A stretch of 64,000 nt of DNA, taken from contig NZ_UGQM01000001.1 in the NCBI RefSeq assembly GCF_900454025.1, forward strand, positions 1,364,001 through 1,428,000, given 5' to 3'. The notes under the pieces were generated by a model. It worked only from the letters and a program-made list of their open reading frames with translations, was not told the origin of the DNA and ran no database searches. Positions 17,509 to 26,032 of this stretch are shown here, one piece after another. The translations under genes were made by a program, and so were the position numbers. This DNA is from Mycolicibacterium gilvum (GTDB lineage: Bacteria > Actinomycetota > Actinomycetes > Mycobacteriales > Mycobacteriaceae). Positions within the stretch are counted from its first letter, which is position 1, and each line of letters opens with the position of its first letter.

Positions 17509-18069
17509 GTGGACAGCACACACCCCCGCGAGGCCGACCGCGAGTTCGACGGGCACGACTTCCGCGACGCTGACCTCAGCGGTCTGCGCACCGAACGCGT
17601 CGTCTACACCGAGTGCGACTTCACCGGTGCCGACCTGTCGGACTCCGACCACACCGGATCGGCCTTCCGCAACTGCACATTCCGTCGGACATCGTTGTGG
17701 CACAGCACGTTCCGGCACTGCAGCTTCCTGGGCTCGACGTTCACCGAATGTCGCCTGCGCCCGCTGACGCTGGTGGAGGTCGACTTCACGCTCGCGGTGC
17801 TGGCCGGGGTGGACCTGCGCAAGACGGATTTGTCGGACTGCCGGTTGCGGGAGACCAGCCTGGTGGGCACCGACCTGCGTGAGGCGGTGCTGGCGCACGC
17901 CGATCTGACCGGCGCCAGGGTGCAGGACGCCAAGTTCGACGGTGCCGACCTGCGCGGCGCCCGTGTCGACCCCACGTTCTGGACCACCGCCAGACTGCGT
18001 GCCGCGAAGGTCGACCTCCCCCAGGCGCTCGCGTTCGCCGCGGCCCACGGCCTCGATATCGGCGGCTGA
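17509..18069 (+). CDS. mfpA: MfpA pentapeptide-repeat DNA mimic
   Basis: MfpA (186 aa; 183 in M. tuberculosis) is a right-handed quadrilateral beta-helix that mimics B-form DNA, binds gyrase and gives fluoroquinolone protection. The repeat A(D/N)LXX is visible nearly throughout, for example FRDADLSGL, FTGADLSDS, LRKTDLSDC, LREAVLAHADLTGA and FDGADLRGA. The helix is broken near the middle (HTGSAFRNCTFRRTSLWHSTFRHC), as usual in this group. The end WTTARLRAAKVDLPQALAFAAAHG is the dimerisation helix region. It begins with GTG 3 bases after the GTPase gene and closes the operon. Confidence 0.94.
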   Translation: MDSTHPREADREFDGHDFRDADLSGLRTERVVYTECDFTGADLSDSDHTGSAFRNCTFRRTSLWHSTFRHCSFLGSTFTECRLRPLTLVEVDFTLAVLAGVDLRKTDLSDCRLRETSLVGTDLREAVLAHADLTGARVQDAKFDGADLRGARVDPTFWTTARLRAAKVDLPQALAFAAAHGLDIGG

Positions 18070-18083
18070 CGCCCATCGTCGCT

Positions 18084-18117
18084 GGTCAAAAAACCGCACG
18101 TCGTCGCGTGTTTGACC
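18084..18117. terminator. Hairpin after mfpA
   Basis: GGTCAAA (18084-18090) pairs with TTTGACC (18111-18117), with inner CACG/CGTG (18097-18100 and 18107-18110). It begins 14 bases after the mfpA stop. There is no T-run, as is common for mycobacterial terminators, so it is a probable terminator rather than a proven one. Confidence 0.5.
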
Positions 18118-18133
18118 CCATAGCCGGAAAAGT

Positions 18134-18148
18134 CGCATCCCGTATGCG
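18134..18148 (+). promoter_or_regulatory. Inverted repeat upstream of the flavohemoglobin gene
   Basis: CGCAT-CCCGT-ATGCG lies 43 bases before the flavohemoglobin ATG, followed by AT-richer sequence (GGAATTTACTAG) that may hold the promoter. It is a candidate operator for a nitric-oxide- or redox-responsive repressor. It does not match an NsrR consensus that I can recall. Confidence 0.4.
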
Positions 18149-18191
18149 GAATTTACTAGCGTCGGTGACAGTCCAAGTGAAAGGAATTCCG

Positions 18192-19421
18192 ATGGCCCCC
18201 AACGTCACCGCCGCCCCCGCCGAACTGGAAGCCGCGCACGCAGAGATGATCGCCGCGACGCTCCCGTTGGTCGGCGCGCACATCGACGAGATCACCACGG
18301 AGTTCTACCGGCGGATGTTCGCCGCCCATCCCGAACTGCTGCGCAATCTGTTCAACCGCGGCAATCAGGCCCAGGGGGCGCAGCAGCGCGCACTGGCGGC
18401 GTCCATCGCGACGTTCGCGACCCACCTGATCGATCCGGACCTGCCGCACCCCGCGGAGTTGCTGTCGCGGATCGGGCACAAGCACGCCTCGCTGGGCGTC
18501 ACCGCCGACCAGTATCCGATCGTGCACGAGCATCTGTTCGCCGCGATCGTCGAGGTCCTCGGCGCCGACACCGTGACCGCGGATGTGGCGGCGGCCTGGG
18601 ACCGGGTGTACTGGATCATGGCCGACACGCTGATCGCCCTCGAGCGTGACCTGTACAAGGCGGCCGGCGTCACCGACGGCGACGTGTACCGCCGGGCCAC
18701 CGTGGTGTCCCGCGTCGACGACCCGTCGGGCGTGGTGCTGATCACCGTCCGTCCCGAGGGCCGTCCGTTCACCGGTTCGATTCCGGCGCAGTATGTGTCG
18801 GTCGGCGTGACCCTGCCCGACGGCGCCCGCCAGCTTCGTCAGTACACCCTCGTCAACGCTCCCGGCACCGCGGATCTGACGTTCGCCGTCAAGCCGGTCG
18901 GGCCGGTCGCCGATGCCCCCGCGGGGGAGGTGTCGTCGTGGATCTCGGCCAATCTGTGCGTCGGTGACATCGTCGACGTGACGGTGCCCTTCGGCGATCT
19001 GCCCGCGCCCGACGGCGCTGCGCCGCTGGTCCTGATCTCGGCCGGTATCGGCGTCACGCCCATGATCGGGATCCTGGAGTACCTGGCCGCGTCGGCGCCC
19101 GAGGCATCAGTGCAGGTGCTGCACGCCGATCGCAGCGATCGGGTGCATCCGCTGCGGGAGCGTCAACACGAACTCGCCGAGGCGCTGCCCAACGCGCGTC
19201 TCGACGTCTGGTACGAGGACGGCGTGACCGCCGGCGCACCGGGGGCGCATGCCGGGCTGATGAACCTGTCGGCGATCGACCTGCCCGCCGACGCGCACGT
19301 ATACCTGTGCGGGAACAACGGTTTCGTGCAGGCGGTGCGCGGTCAGCTGACCGATCGGGGATTCACCTCCGAGCGGGTGCACTGCGAGCTGTTCTCGCCG
19401 AACGACTGGCTGCTCGGCTAG
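18192..19421 (+). CDS. hmp: Flavohemoglobin, nitric oxide dioxygenase type
   Basis: A 409-aa protein with three domains: a globin (1 to about 145), an FAD-binding barrel and an NAD-binding domain. In the globin, MIAATLPLVGAHIDEITTEFYRRMF starts helix A-B and IGHKHASLGVTADQYPIVHEHL contains the proximal His region. RQYTLVNAP is the flavin-binding RxYS/T-type motif, ISAGIGVTPMI binds NAD and YLCGNNGFV is the usual C-terminal stretch. Such enzymes oxidise NO to nitrate using O2 and NADH. Start ATG 18192 has AAAGGA 7 bases upstream. Its TAG abuts the TGA of the convergent TetR gene with no base between. Confidence 0.9.
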   Translation: MAPNVTAAPAELEAAHAEMIAATLPLVGAHIDEITTEFYRRMFAAHPELLRNLFNRGNQAQGAQQRALAASIATFATHLIDPDLPHPAELLSRIGHKHASLGVTADQYPIVHEHLFAAIVEVLGADTVTADVAAAWDRVYWIMADTLIALERDLYKAAGVTDGDVYRRATVVSRVDDPSGVVLITVRPEGRPFTGSIPAQYVSVGVTLPDGARQLRQYTLVNAPGTADLTFAVKPVGPVADAPAGEVSSWISANLCVGDIVDVTVPFGDLPAPDGAAPLVLISAGIGVTPMIGILEYLAASAPEASVQVLHADRSDRVHPLRERQHELAEALPNARLDVWYEDGVTAGAPGAHAGLMNLSAIDLPADAHVYLCGNNGFVQAVRGQLTDRGFTSERVHCELFSPNDWLLG

Positions 19422-19985
19422 TCAGTCGGCACGGATCGCGCGGGCCACCAGATCGGCGATCGTGCGGCAGTACTCCGGGGGGATCGGATCCTCGGAGTAC
19501 AGCGCGAAGGTGTGCAGCGGAGAGGTGAGCAACTGCAAGGCGACGATGTGTCTCACATCGTCGCGCAGTTCTCCCCGCTCGGCTGCGCGACGGAAGATGT
19601 CCTCGACGATGGCCCGGCGTACCGTCCAGAAGCGGGCCCGGGTGTCGCGGTCGACGGCCTGAGACTTGCTGTCGATCACGAGCATCCGGGAGATCCGCCG
19701 GCCCACCGGCTCGTTGAGATAGTCGGCCAGGGCCAGCGCCAGCCCGGTGAGATCACCGTGCAGAGAACCGGTGTCGGGCAGCTCCATCATGGCCTGGCTG
19801 TAGCTCAGGAGGGCCTCGGCGATGAGTTCGGTTTCGCTGCCCCAGATCTGGCGGACGTAGTCGGGGCTGAGTTTCGCCCGGTGCGCGACCCCTTCGAGCC
19901 GGAATCGATCGACACCCCACTGCTGAACCTCGTCCAGCGCCGCTTCGATCGCAGCCGCGCGACGCGATTCGTCGTTATCCGACAA
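19422..19985 (-). CDS. TetR-family transcriptional regulator
   Basis: A 187-aa regulator. The helix-turn-helix covers about residues 10-55 (AAIEAALDEVQQWGVDRFRLEGVAHRA then LSPDYVRQIWGSETELIAEAL); the recognition helix is unusual in having VRQIWGS where YYHF is common. The C-terminal part is an all-helical ligand domain. The start is TTG at 19983-19985 with a GGGGGGA ribosome site 6 bases before it; no in-frame ATG is available. It lies 70 bases downstream of the leftward FHA-ABC exporter gene and might control that or the flavohemoglobin gene. Confidence 0.75.
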   Translation of the reverse strand: MSDNDESRRAAAIEAALDEVQQWGVDRFRLEGVAHRAKLSPDYVRQIWGSETELIAEALLSYSQAMMELPDTGSLHGDLTGLALALADYLNEPVGRRISRMLVIDSKSQAVDRDTRARFWTVRRAIVEDIFRRAAERGELRDDVRHIVALQLLTSPLHTFALYSEDPIPPEYCRTIADLVARAIRAD

Positions 19986-20055
19986 CTCAATCCCCCCATG
20001 GTCCCGAGGGCGAGCGTACGGACATCGTCAGCAGAAGCTGTGCGATTCAACCAAT

Positions 20056-22665
20056 TCAGCCGGCGGACTTGAGGCGGATGCGCCATCGCACCAGGGCGAG
20101 GTAGCCGACGCTGATCAACGCGAGCATCCCCATGTCGAACAGCCAGGTGCCCGGCGTGTGCTCCCAGTGTCGGTCCTGCGGTGTCAGCGGGCCCGGCACC
20201 AGCCGGATCAGGTCGACCGTCGACGCCGACGCGGCAAACCCCCACCGCGCGGGCGTGAACCACGACATCTGATCGAGCACCAGGCGGTCGGTCACCGGGA
20301 TCATGCCGCCCGAGAACACCAGCTGGCTCATGATCGCGACCACAAGAAGCGGCATGATCTGCTCGGCGGACTTGGCCAGCGCCGAGAGCGCCAGACCCAC
20401 CATCGCCGACGCCACACAGGTCACCGCGATGTCGAGGAACAGTTCGATGCTGCGGTCACCGACCACGGCACCGCTGTCGACCGCGCCGGGGCCCCACCCC
20501 TTGCCGATGATCGCGATGGTGGTGACGATCGCGGCCTGCACGATCGCGAACGCGGTGAACACGACGACCTTGGCCAACAGGTAGGCGGAGGTGGACAACC
20601 CGACCGCCTGCTCACGCCGGAAGATCGCCCGCTCACCGATCAGCGCGCGGATCGTCAGCGCCGTACCCATGAAGATCGCGCCGACGTTGAGCATCACCAG
20701 GATCTGGCCCGGCTCGTTGGGGGCCTCACCACCCTCGAGCGCGGTCTTGGGGACGCCGAACCCGACGTCGCCGGGCACCGACAGCGAGAGGATGCCCATG
20801 ATGAACGGCAGCAGCATCAGGAACGCGAAATAGCCGCGGTCGGAGATGACCAACCGGATCTGGCGGCGCGCGATCGTCGAGAGCTGCCGTCGCAGGCTGG
20901 TGCGGGTCGGGTTGCCCAGTTCCGACGGTGTCAGGGCCGGCGGTTGCGGCGGCGGCGGCCCGTTCTGCGACAGGTAGCGGGCCGCGGCGGCCTCAGGGTC
21001 GCCGGCCACAGAGCTGAAGATGTCGGCCCAGTTGGTGGTGCCCATCGCAGAGCCGATCTGGCTGGGTGGGCCGTAGAAGGCGGTCTTGCCGCCCGGCGCC
21101 AGCAGCAGCACCTGATCGCATACGTCGAGGTAGGTCAGTGAGTGCGTGACGACGAGCACGACGCGGCCCGCGTCGGCGAGCTGGCGCAGCATCGTCATGA
21201 CCTGCCGGTCCAGCGCGGGATCGAGACCCGAGGTCGGCTCGTCGAGGATCAGCAGCGACGGGCCGGTCAGCAGTTCCAGCGCGACCGAGGCGCGCTTGCG
21301 CTGGCCGCCGGAGAGCTTGTCGACGCGGGTGTCGAGATGTTTGGTCATCTCCAGCTCTTCGAGCACCTCGTTGACGACCTTCTCGCGGTCGGCCTTGGTG
21401 GTGTCCGGCGGCAGCCGCAGCTCGGCGGCGTACATCAGCGCCTGGCGGACGGTGAGCTGGCCGTGTACGACGTCGTCCTGGGGGACCATCCCGATGCGGG
21501 AGCGCAGCGAGGCGTACTCGGCGTGCACGTCGTGGCCTTCGAACGACACCTGACCGGTCGTCGGGTGCGTGTAGCCGGCGACCAGCCGCGCGAACGTCGA
21601 CTTTCCCGCTCCGGACGGGCCGATGATGGCGGTCAGCGTGCCGGGCCGCGCCGAGATCGAGATGTTCTCCAGGAGGGTCTTGTTGTTCTCGATGGTCCAG
21701 GTGACGCCGTGGACGTCGAGGCCGCCGGTGGCCGTCGCGGCCGCGGTCTCGGTGCGGCGGACCAGCTTGCCGTCGCGGAACGACAGGTCGACGTTGCCGA
21801 TGGTGACGGTGTCGCCGTCGGTGAGGATCGCGCTGTCGACCCGCGACCCGTTGACGAACGTGCCGTTGATGCTGCGGTTGTCGCGGATCTCGGTGCCCGC
21901 GGGCGTCGGGACCAGCGTCGCGTGGTGGCGGGACGCGAGCACATCGGGGATGACGATGTCGTTGTCACTGGACCGGCCGATCTTGATCGAGCCGGCCGGA
22001 ACGTCCGCGGGTCGACCGGGCCGCAGGATCCTCAGCATGCTGGTCGCGATGTTGCCGTCGCTGCCGCTGGAACGGGGCGCCGCGGCCGGACCCATCACGG
22101 TGACGGGGTCCATCGCGGGCGCCGAGATGGGCTGCTGGACGTGCGCGGGGCGCGACTGCGCCGCCGGTGGGGGCGGTGCGGGGACGGGCCGGGGGCCGCC
22201 GGGCGGGTACGCACCGGCTCCGGGGTAGGGCCCGGTGGGCGGGCGTTGCACCGGCGGGCGTCCCGTCGGGCCGGAATGCTGGGCGGGCCAGGTCGCGCTG
22301 GAGCGTCCCGGGACGGGGACGGCGGTGGTGGACGGCGGAGTGCCCGCCAAGCCCTGGTGGCGGCCCACCTCGAACGTCAGCAGCGGCCCGTCGGGGTTGC
22401 CGATGTGAAGTTGGCCCCCGTCGGAGATGTCGGCGGCGGGGACGCGCCTGCCGTTGACGTACATGCCGTTGAGGCTGCCGTTGTCGATCGCGATCCAGCG
22501 GCCCTGGTCGAATCTCAGGACCAGGTGGGCACGTGAGATCAGCGGGTGGGCGATCCGGACGTCGGCCCGGAGGTCGCGGCCGACGACGACGTCGTTGCCC
22601 GCCGCGAAGGTGTGGGTGGATCCGTCGTAACGAACGGTCAGCGCGGGGGATCCTGGGCGGCTCAC
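20056..22665 (-). CDS. FHA-FHA-ABC exporter (Rv1747-like)
   Basis: This 869-aa protein joins two forkhead-associated domains to an ABC ATPase and an ABC-2 membrane domain. FHA1 spans about 1-100 (VGRDLRADVRIAHPLISRAHL), a proline-rich linker follows, and FHA2 spans about 215-300 (IGRSSDNDIVIPDVLASRHH). The ATPase has Walker A GPSGAGKST, signature LSGGQRKR and Walker B LLILDEP. Six hydrophobic segments fill the last 270 residues. FHA domains bind phosphothreonine, so activity is likely set by Ser/Thr kinases such as PknF, as known for Rv1747. A cell-wall glycolipid substrate is inferred for the family. Start is GTG at 22665. Confidence 0.9.
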   Translation of the reverse strand: MSRPGSPALTVRYDGSTHTFAAGNDVVVGRDLRADVRIAHPLISRAHLVLRFDQGRWIAIDNGSLNGMYVNGRRVPAADISDGGQLHIGNPDGPLLTFEVGRHQGLAGTPPSTTAVPVPGRSSATWPAQHSGPTGRPPVQRPPTGPYPGAGAYPPGGPRPVPAPPPPAAQSRPAHVQQPISAPAMDPVTVMGPAAAPRSSGSDGNIATSMLRILRPGRPADVPAGSIKIGRSSDNDIVIPDVLASRHHATLVPTPAGTEIRDNRSINGTFVNGSRVDSAILTDGDTVTIGNVDLSFRDGKLVRRTETAAATATGGLDVHGVTWTIENNKTLLENISISARPGTLTAIIGPSGAGKSTFARLVAGYTHPTTGQVSFEGHDVHAEYASLRSRIGMVPQDDVVHGQLTVRQALMYAAELRLPPDTTKADREKVVNEVLEELEMTKHLDTRVDKLSGGQRKRASVALELLTGPSLLILDEPTSGLDPALDRQVMTMLRQLADAGRVVLVVTHSLTYLDVCDQVLLLAPGGKTAFYGPPSQIGSAMGTTNWADIFSSVAGDPEAAAARYLSQNGPPPPQPPALTPSELGNPTRTSLRRQLSTIARRQIRLVISDRGYFAFLMLLPFIMGILSLSVPGDVGFGVPKTALEGGEAPNEPGQILVMLNVGAIFMGTALTIRALIGERAIFRREQAVGLSTSAYLLAKVVVFTAFAIVQAAIVTTIAIIGKGWGPGAVDSGAVVGDRSIELFLDIAVTCVASAMVGLALSALAKSAEQIMPLLVVAIMSQLVFSGGMIPVTDRLVLDQMSWFTPARWGFAASASTVDLIRLVPGPLTPQDRHWEHTPGTWLFDMGMLALISVGYLALVRWRIRLKSAG

Positions 22666-23002
22666 GGAGCCGCTCCGGCGGCGACATTGGACATCGCGCC
22701 CAACTGTATCGGTAGGTCGGCATCCCGGTGGCCGCCACCTGACGGTGTCGATGATCTGTTGCAGCGCTGTTATCTGCCCGTTCTCCGGGGGAACGGGGCG
22801 CGCGACACGCCGATGGGCGGCGAGGACTGCGCCGGATCACACGGTGGCGCGGACGGACCCGCTGAAATCGGCTGTGAACACAGCGGATAGCGCGGTGGTA
22901 CCCGCAGTGGAACGAGCGTGCCAGAACGCGGGTCGGTGGTCGGGGGTCGATCGGCGGCGTCCGAGGGTTATTGGAGATCTATCGCTATTTTAGGGTGGAG
23001 CA
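22666..23002. other. Divergent intergenic region with one palindrome
   Basis: This 337-base gap lies between the exporter gene and a TetR gene. It contains one perfect palindrome, GCTGTG-AA-CACAGC (22871-22884), which could be an operator. The last 40 bases before the TetR start are AT-rich for this genome and probably hold its promoter. No RNA gene or small reading frame with a good ribosome site is seen. Confidence 0.4.
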
Positions 23003-23566
23003 ATGCCGCGGCCCGCCCGATACACCGTCGATGTCCTGCTCGATGCCGCCGCGGAACTGCTTGCCGCCGAAGGTCCTGCGGCAGTGACGATGTCGGCGGT
23101 GGCGCGCAATACCGGCGCGCCCAGCGGTTCGGTCTACCACCGTTTCCCCACCAGGGCCGCGCTGTGCGGGGAGCTGTGGGTGCGCACCGAGGGGCGGTTC
23201 CAGGAGGAGTTGCTCGAGGCGCTCTCCGGTGACGGCGATCCGCAGAATCGCTGCGTGGCCGGGGCGCTGCGCACCGTGCAGTGGTGTCGCGACAATCCGG
23301 TCGAGGCCCACGTGTTGCTCGCCGGTCCCGACCAGCTCGACATGGGGGAGTGGCCCGACACCGTCGCAGGGCGTCGGAAACGTTTGCAGCGCAAGCTCCG
23401 TAAGGTGCTCGCAGAGATCGCCGGGGACCACGGGCGTGTCGCGGCCGCGGTCATGGATGTTCCCGCCGCGATCGTGCGGCGTCATCTGAGGGCGCGTCAA
23501 TCCATCCCGGCGGCGGCCGACGACATCGTCGCCGACTGCGCGCGGGCGCTCATCTGCCCGAGCTGA
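23003..23566 (+). CDS. TetR-family transcriptional regulator
   Basis: A 187-aa TetR regulator. The N-terminal helix-turn-helix (VDVLLDAAAELLAAEGPAAVTMSAVARNTGAPSGSVYHRFPTRAALCGELW) is complete and typical. The ligand domain has QWCRDNPVEAHVLLAG, a pattern common in regulators that sense lipophilic compounds. AGGG lies 8 bases before the ATG. Its 3' end overlaps the convergent flavin oxidoreductase gene by 17 bases. The perfect palindrome at 22871-22884 upstream may be its own operator, and the exporter gene across the gap a target. Confidence 0.85.
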   Translation: MPRPARYTVDVLLDAAAELLAAEGPAAVTMSAVARNTGAPSGSVYHRFPTRAALCGELWVRTEGRFQEELLEALSGDGDPQNRCVAGALRTVQWCRDNPVEAHVLLAGPDQLDMGEWPDTVAGRRKRLQRKLRKVLAEIAGDHGRVAAAVMDVPAAIVRRHLRARQSIPAAADDIVADCARALICPS

Positions 23567-24746
23567 CCGGGGACGGCGAACCGGTACGCACGCAGTAGGT
23601 GTGGTTGTAGATCGTCGGCATGCACAGGTTGCAGTGGTCGCAGATCGACTTCACCGAGCTGTCGGCCCTGATCCGGTTCAGCAGGTCGGGTTCGGCGAGC
23701 AGCGCGCGTCCCATCGCGACGAAGTCGAAGCCCTCGGCCATCGCGCGGTCCATGGTCTCGCGGTTGGTGATGCCGCCGAGCAGGATGATCGGCAGCGTCA
23801 GCTCGTCGCGGAACTTCTTCGCGTCGCGCATCAGGTAGGCCTCTTCGTACGGGTACTCCCGCATGAACTTCTTGCCGGTCATCCGCATGCCCCACGACAG
23901 CGGCGGCTTGAAGTTGCGGGCGAACTCCTTGATCGGGGCACCGCCGCGGAACAGGAACATCGGGTTGAGCAGTGAGCTGCCGGCTGTCAGCTCGATGGCG
24001 TCGAGACCGCCGTCTTCTTCCAGCCATTTCGCGGTCTGCAGGGACTCCTCGATCGAGATGCCGCCGCGGACACCGTCGGACATGTTGAGTTTCGCGGTGA
24101 CCGCGATCCGGTCGCCCACCGCCTCCTTGACCGCCAGCACCGCGCCGCGGGCCACCTTGGCGCGGTTGGCCAGCGACCCTCCGAACTCGTCGGTGCGGCG
24201 ATTGATCAGCGGCGACAGGAACGAGCTCGCCAGGTAGTTGTGGCCGAGGTGGATCTCGACCGCGTCGAACCCGGAGTCGATCGCCAACCGGGCGGCGTTG
24301 GCGTGGGCCTCGGTGACCTCGCGGATGTCGTCGGCGGTGGCCTTCCTGGCGAACCGCATCGACAGCGGGTTGAAGAACCGCACCGGGGCCAGCGCCGTGG
24401 CCTTGTTGGTGCGCGCGTTCGCCACAGGTCCGGCATGACCGATCTGAGCGCTGATCGCCGCGCCTTCGGCGTGCACGGCATCGGTGAGCCGGCGCAGTCC
24501 CGGCACGGCCTCGGGGCGCATCCAGAGCTGCCAGCCGTCGGTGCGTCCGCCGGGGGCCACCGCGCAGTAGGCGACGGTGGTCATGCCGACGCCACCTGCG
24601 GCGGGTAGCCGGTGATAGGTGATGAGGTCCTCGGTGACCAGCGCGTTGGGCGTCGACGCCTCGAACGTGGCGGCCTTGATGATGCGGTTGCGCAGAGTCA
24701 GCGGGCCGAGCTTGGCCGGACTGAACACATCATGTGGGACTGTCAT
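23550..24746 (-). CDS. Old-yellow-enzyme family NADH:flavin oxidoreductase
   Basis: A 398-aa TIM-barrel flavoprotein of the OYE/2,4-dienoyl-CoA reductase group, like Rv3359. Start [26 protein letters not shown] is typical. AQIGHAGP carries the active-site His region, [19 protein letters not shown] the substrate-binding stretch, and [15 protein letters not shown] the phosphate-binding part. A C-terminal [17 protein letters not shown] resembles the cysteine cluster of the 4Fe-4S members, although the large third domain is missing. It is therefore a single-domain form that may still carry a cluster. I chose ATG 24746 over an upstream in-frame start because it matches the family N-terminus. The substrate is unknown. 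Confidence 0.82.
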   Translation of the reverse strand: MTVPHDVFSPAKLGPLTLRNRIIKAATFEASTPNALVTEDLITYHRLPAAGGVGMTTVAYCAVAPGGRTDGWQLWMRPEAVPGLRRLTDAVHAEGAAISAQIGHAGPVANARTNKATALAPVRFFNPLSMRFARKATADDIREVTEAHANAARLAIDSGFDAVEIHLGHNYLASSFLSPLINRRTDEFGGSLANRAKVARGAVLAVKEAVGDRIAVTAKLNMSDGVRGGISIEESLQTAKWLEEDGGLDAIELTAGSSLLNPMFLFRGGAPIKEFARNFKPPLSWGMRMTGKKFMREYPYEEAYLMRDAKKFRDELTLPIILLGGITNRETMDRAMAEGFDFVAMGRALLAEPDLLNRIRADSSVKSICDHCNLCMPTIYNHTYCVRTGSPSPVSSGR

Positions 24747-24805
24747 GTCGCCGAGCTTGCCACGGGGCCGGATCGAAAGCACGCGACCCTGTCAGAATGA
24801 TGCGC

Positions 24806-25660
24806 GTGGGTGCGATTACTTTGGACGGCAAGGCCACGCGCGACGAGATCTTCGTCGATCTTCGAGAACGGGTGGCGCGTCTCACTGCGGCCGGCAGGAC
24901 GCCCGGGCTGGCGACGGTGCTGGTCGGAGACGATCCCGGGTCCCACGCCTATGTGCGCGGCAAGCACGCCGACTGCGCGAAGGTCGGCATCAACTCGATC
25001 CGTCGCGACCTGCCCGCCGACATCAGCCAGGCCGTCCTCGACGAGACGATCGACGAGCTCAACGCCAACCCGGAGTGCACCGGCTACATCGTGCAGCTTC
25101 CGCTGCCCAAGCACCTGAACGAGAACGCCGCACTCGAGCGCATCGACCCGTCCAAGGACGCCGACGGGCTGCACCCGACCAACCTGGGCCGGCTGGTGCT
25201 CAACGAGCCTGCTCCGCTGCCGTGCACCCCGCGCGGCATCGTGCACCTGCTGCGGCGCTTCGAGGTCGAGATCGCCGGCGCGCACGTAGCCGTGCTCGGC
25301 CGCGGAGTGACCGTCGGACGTCCGCTCGGGCTGCTGCTGACGCGCCGCTCCGAGAACGCGACGGTCACGTTGTGCCATACCGCGACCCGCCACCTGCCGG
25401 AGATCACCCGCGAGGCCGACATCATCGTCGCCGCCGCGGGGGTGCCGCACATGGTGACCGCCGACATGGTGCGTCCCGGCGCGGCCGTCGTCGACGTCGG
25501 GGTCAGCCGCGACGACGCGGGCAAGCTCGTCGGCGACGTGCACCCCGGTGTGTGGGACGTCGCCGGGCACGTGTCACCGAACCCGGGTGGGGTCGGGCCG
25601 CTGACGCGCGCGTTCCTGCTGACCAACGTCGTCGAGCGCGCCGAGGCTCTCACAACGTGA
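24806..25660 (+). CDS. folD: Methylenetetrahydrofolate dehydrogenase/cyclohydrolase
   Basis: FolD (284 aa) interconverts 5,10-methylene-THF and 10-formyl-THF, supplying one-carbon units for purines and formyl-Met. [14 protein letters not shown] holds the YxxxK-type catalytic Lys region, [11 protein letters not shown] and [12 protein letters not shown] are family signatures, [10 protein letters not shown] binds NADP, and NPGGVGPLT is the conserved end motif. I chose GTG 24806 ([15 protein letters not shown]) because it matches the M. tuberculosis start; ATG at 24797 or 24800 would add 2-3 residues. It diverges from the OYE gene and is coupled to the next gene by a GTGA overlap. Confidence 0.95.
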   Translation: MGAITLDGKATRDEIFVDLRERVARLTAAGRTPGLATVLVGDDPGSHAYVRGKHADCAKVGINSIRRDLPADISQAVLDETIDELNANPECTGYIVQLPLPKHLNENAALERIDPSKDADGLHPTNLGRLVLNEPAPLPCTPRGIVHLLRRFEVEIAGAHVAVLGRGVTVGRPLGLLLTRRSENATVTLCHTATRHLPEITREADIIVAAAGVPHMVTADMVRPGAAVVDVGVSRDDAGKLVGDVHPGVWDVAGHVSPNPGGVGPLTRAFLLTNVVERAEALTT

Positions 25661-25941
25661 GGTTCGCCCACAGGGTGTTCGCAGGTCAGTGGCCCATCCT
25701 GGTGGTCGGGTTGTTCCTCGCCGGGGCTTTCGTTTTGGTGGCGGCGGGTTACTGGCGACGCGGCGCGCTCGTTATGGCGATCGGCGTCGCGGTCGCGGCA
25801 GCGCTGCGGACGGCGCTGCCCGAGGACAGGGTGGGGCTGCTCGCGGTGCGCACCCGCACGGTGGACATCGTCACCACCGCGTCGGTCAGCGCCGCAATGC
25901 TCTACATCGCGTGGACGATCGACCCGCTCGGCACCAGCTGA
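25657..25941 (+). CDS. DUF3017 small membrane protein
   Basis: A 94-aa integral membrane protein with about three hydrophobic segments ([56 protein letters not shown]). It starts with the GTG that overlaps the folD stop (GTGA). The pair folD-DUF3017 is conserved in mycobacteria (Rv3356c-Rv3355c). DUF3017 has no known function. Confidence 0.85.
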   Translation: MRFAHRVFAGQWPILVVGLFLAGAFVLVAAGYWRRGALVMAIGVAVAAALRTALPEDRVGLLAVRTRTVDIVTTASVSAAMLYIAWTIDPLGTS

Positions 25942-25954
25942 CCGTCGGCGGTCG

Positions 25955-26021
25955 TCTCGCGAGAGTGACGCCAGGGTCGTGAAATCCGCGCAATCACGAC
26001 CGTGAGCGCACTCTCGCGAGA
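25955..26021. terminator. Long intergenic hairpin between convergent genes
   Basis: TCTCGCGAGAGTG (25955-25967) pairs perfectly with CACTCTCGCGAGA (26009-26021). GGTCGTG/CACGACC extends the stem inside, around a 13-base loop. It fills the gap between the folD-DUF3017 operon and the convergent methyltransferase gene and probably terminates both. The right arm is closely similar to the hairpin at 50118-50180. Confidence 0.65.
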
Positions 26022-26032
26022 AACAGCCGGCC

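Noticed and set aside
24747..24805. Toxin-antitoxin pair that M. tuberculosis carries near folD (relJK)
   Set aside because: The gap between the OYE gene and folD is only 59 bases and contains no such genes.
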